From positions 1 through 6,431 of the forward strand of contig JAFYOA010000083.1 in assembly GCA_017547865.1 (NCBI GenBank): a DNA stretch of 6,431 bases. The letters are read 5' to 3'. Position 1 is the stretch's first letter; every line of letters begins with the position of its first letter. The notes beneath the pieces are model-generated. The model made no database searches. It had not been told where the DNA came from and worked only from the letters and a program-made list of their open reading frames with translations. Below, piece by piece: positions 5,512-6,431 of this stretch. Origin of the DNA: Clostridia bacterium. GTDB lineage: Bacteria > Bacillota_A > Clostridia > Oscillospirales > Acutalibacteraceae. Both the position numbers and the translations under genes were made by a program.

Positions 5512-6431
5512 TTATTCACTTACTTCTGCGGCAAAGGTATACTGATCGTCTTTGTACTCACACACAATACGACTGCCGGTGTTTACGGTGCCGTCCAGCA
5601 TACATTCGGAAAGAGCGTCTTCGATCTTCGACTGAATCGCACGCTTCAACGGACGTGCACCATAGATGGGATCGAATCCGGCTTTTGCTATGGCATCCAC
5701 TGCATCCTCGGTAAATTCAATGGTAATATCCAGTTCTGCCAATCGTTTCGAAAGACCTTGCAGCAGACGTTCTGCAATTTTACGAATATCGGTATCCGTC
5801 AGTTTGCGGAAAACGATGGTATCGTCCACACGGTTCAAAAATTCCGGTCGGAAAAGATTCTTCAGTTCACCCATCACCAGTTCACGGGTCTTCTCAAAAT
5901 CCCGCTCCACGGTGTCGCTGTCGGTTCCAAAGCCCAAAGAAGCTCTCTGTTTTTCCGTGATCAAACGCGCACCGACATTTGAAGTCATGATGATGACCGT
6001 ATTCTTAAAATCAACCTTGCGGCCCTGAGAATCTGTCAGTCGGCCATCGTCCAGAATCTGCAGCAAAATATTAAAGACATCGGGGTGCGCCTTTTCAATC
6101 TCATCAAACAAAACCACGGAATAAGGCTTGCGGCGAACAGCCTCGGTCAGCTGACCGCCCTCGTCATACCCAACATAACCCGGAGGTGAGCCGACCAAAC
6201 GGGAGACGGTATGCTTTTCCATATATTCCGACATATCAAAGCGGATCATGGCATTCTCATCGCCAAACATTGCATGGGCAAGAGTTTTGCACAGTTCCGT
6301 TTTACCAACACCGGTAGGCCCAAGGAAAATAAAGGAGCCAATGGGGCGCTTAGGGTCTTTCAAACCAACGCGACCGCGGCGGATGGCCCGGGCCACTGCC
6401 CGTACAGCATCATCCTGCCCCACAATTCGTT
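5512..6431 (-). CDS. clpC: ClpC-type AAA+ unfoldase, C-terminal part (cut by window edge)
   Basis: The last ~306 residues of a class 1 Hsp100 ATPase; the N-domain and first AAA+ module lie beyond the window. Counting from the Val of VGQDDAV (6423), the second AAA+ module shows Walker A GPTGVGKT (35-42), pore loop GYVGY (82-86), Walker B VVLFDE (103-108), sensor 1 TSN (147-149), arginine finger Arg198 in RPEFLNR, and sensor 2 GAR (255-257), then the D2-small domain. The LGF tripeptide (163-165) lies where ClpA/ClpC/ClpX carry their ClpP-docking loop and where ClpB has none. This points to ClpC, which unfolds substrates for ClpP, rather than the disaggregase ClpB. ClpE is a remaining alternative, since it differs mainly in the missing N-terminal part. 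The GTG at 6423 is internal, not a start, because the frame stays open to the edge. Confidence 0.92.
   Translation of the reverse strand, partial: RIVGQDDAVRAVARAIRRGRVGLKDPKRPIGSFIFLGPTGVGKTELCKTLAHAMFGDENAMIRFDMSEYMEKHTVSRLVGSPPGYVGYDEGGQLTEAVRRKPYSVVLFDEIEKAHPDVFNILLQILDDGRLTDSQGRKVDFKNTVIIMTSNVGARLITEKQRASLGFGTDSDTVERDFEKTRELVMGELKNLFRPEFLNRVDDTIVFRKLTDTDIRKIAERLLQGLSKRLAELDITIEFTEDAVDAIAKAGFDPIYGARPLKRAIQSKIEDALSECMLDGTVNTGSRIVCEYKDDQYTFAAEVSE

Noticed and set aside
6421..6423. GTG at 6423 as the start of a short ClpC-like protein
   Set aside because: The frame is open to the window edge and the preceding residues continue the conserved (K)RIVGQD block, so this is an internal Val codon of a longer gene.
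5512..6431. ClpB instead of ClpC
   Set aside because: The LGF tripeptide at the ClpP-docking position and the C-terminal sequence fit ClpC. ClpB lacks this loop.
1..6431. CRISPR array, tRNA/rRNA genes, mobile elements, phage or toxin-antitoxin modules
   Set aside because: No regularly spaced direct repeats, cloverleaf-like segments, transposase or integrase motifs, or terminal repeats were seen. The AbrB-type protein has MazE-like folding but no toxin gene beside it; its neighbour is a metabolic dipeptidase.

Overview
This 6.4-kb window is chromosomal DNA from a spore-forming Firmicute of the class Clostridia, most likely an anaerobic gut-type lineage such as Oscillospirales (inference). The basis is a spmA-spmB sporulation pair, an AbrB/SpoVT-type regulator, a DUF1292 protein, ClpC, a PduL-type phosphotransacylase, strong AGGAGG-like ribosome sites and mid-range GC. 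I see no CRISPR array, tRNA, rRNA, insertion sequence, integrase or phage gene, so this reads as an ordinary housekeeping and sporulation region. I found no convincing undescribed multi-gene system. The points of interest lie mostly in the intergenic control regions.

Layout. Positions 1-99 are an edge region with at most a fragment of a gene. Four minus-strand genes follow, transcribed right to left: DUF1292 protein (2916-2644), AbrB-type regulator with a zinc ribbon (2535-2281), M20 dipeptidase of the PepV/Sapep type (2255-873) and a HAD-superfamily hydrolase (825-100). The DUF1292 gene has its own promoter and terminator. The regulator and dipeptidase form a 25-nt-spaced operon behind a near-consensus promoter. 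A strong terminator sits between the dipeptidase and the HAD gene, so the HAD gene depends on read-through or an unseen promoter.

Divergent from DUF1292 is the plus-strand operon spmA-spmB (3028-4120, 8-nt overlap), whose products act in spore core dehydration. It runs tail to tail into a minus-strand family 4 uracil-DNA glycosylase gene (4698-4117), and their stop codons overlap. The glycosylase gene is divergent from pduL (4841-5410, plus), which converts acyl-CoA to acyl phosphate and is probably the cell's acetate-forming phosphotransacetylase. The pduL control region has a sigma-A promoter plus three inverted repeats, and the gene has a strong terminator. The right edge holds the C-terminal half of a ClpC ATPase (minus strand, running off the window).

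Functionally the genes are largely independent: protein quality control (ClpC), DNA repair (UDG), fermentation (PduL), sporulation (SpmA/B) and peptide turnover under a transition-state-type regulator (AbrB plus dipeptidase).
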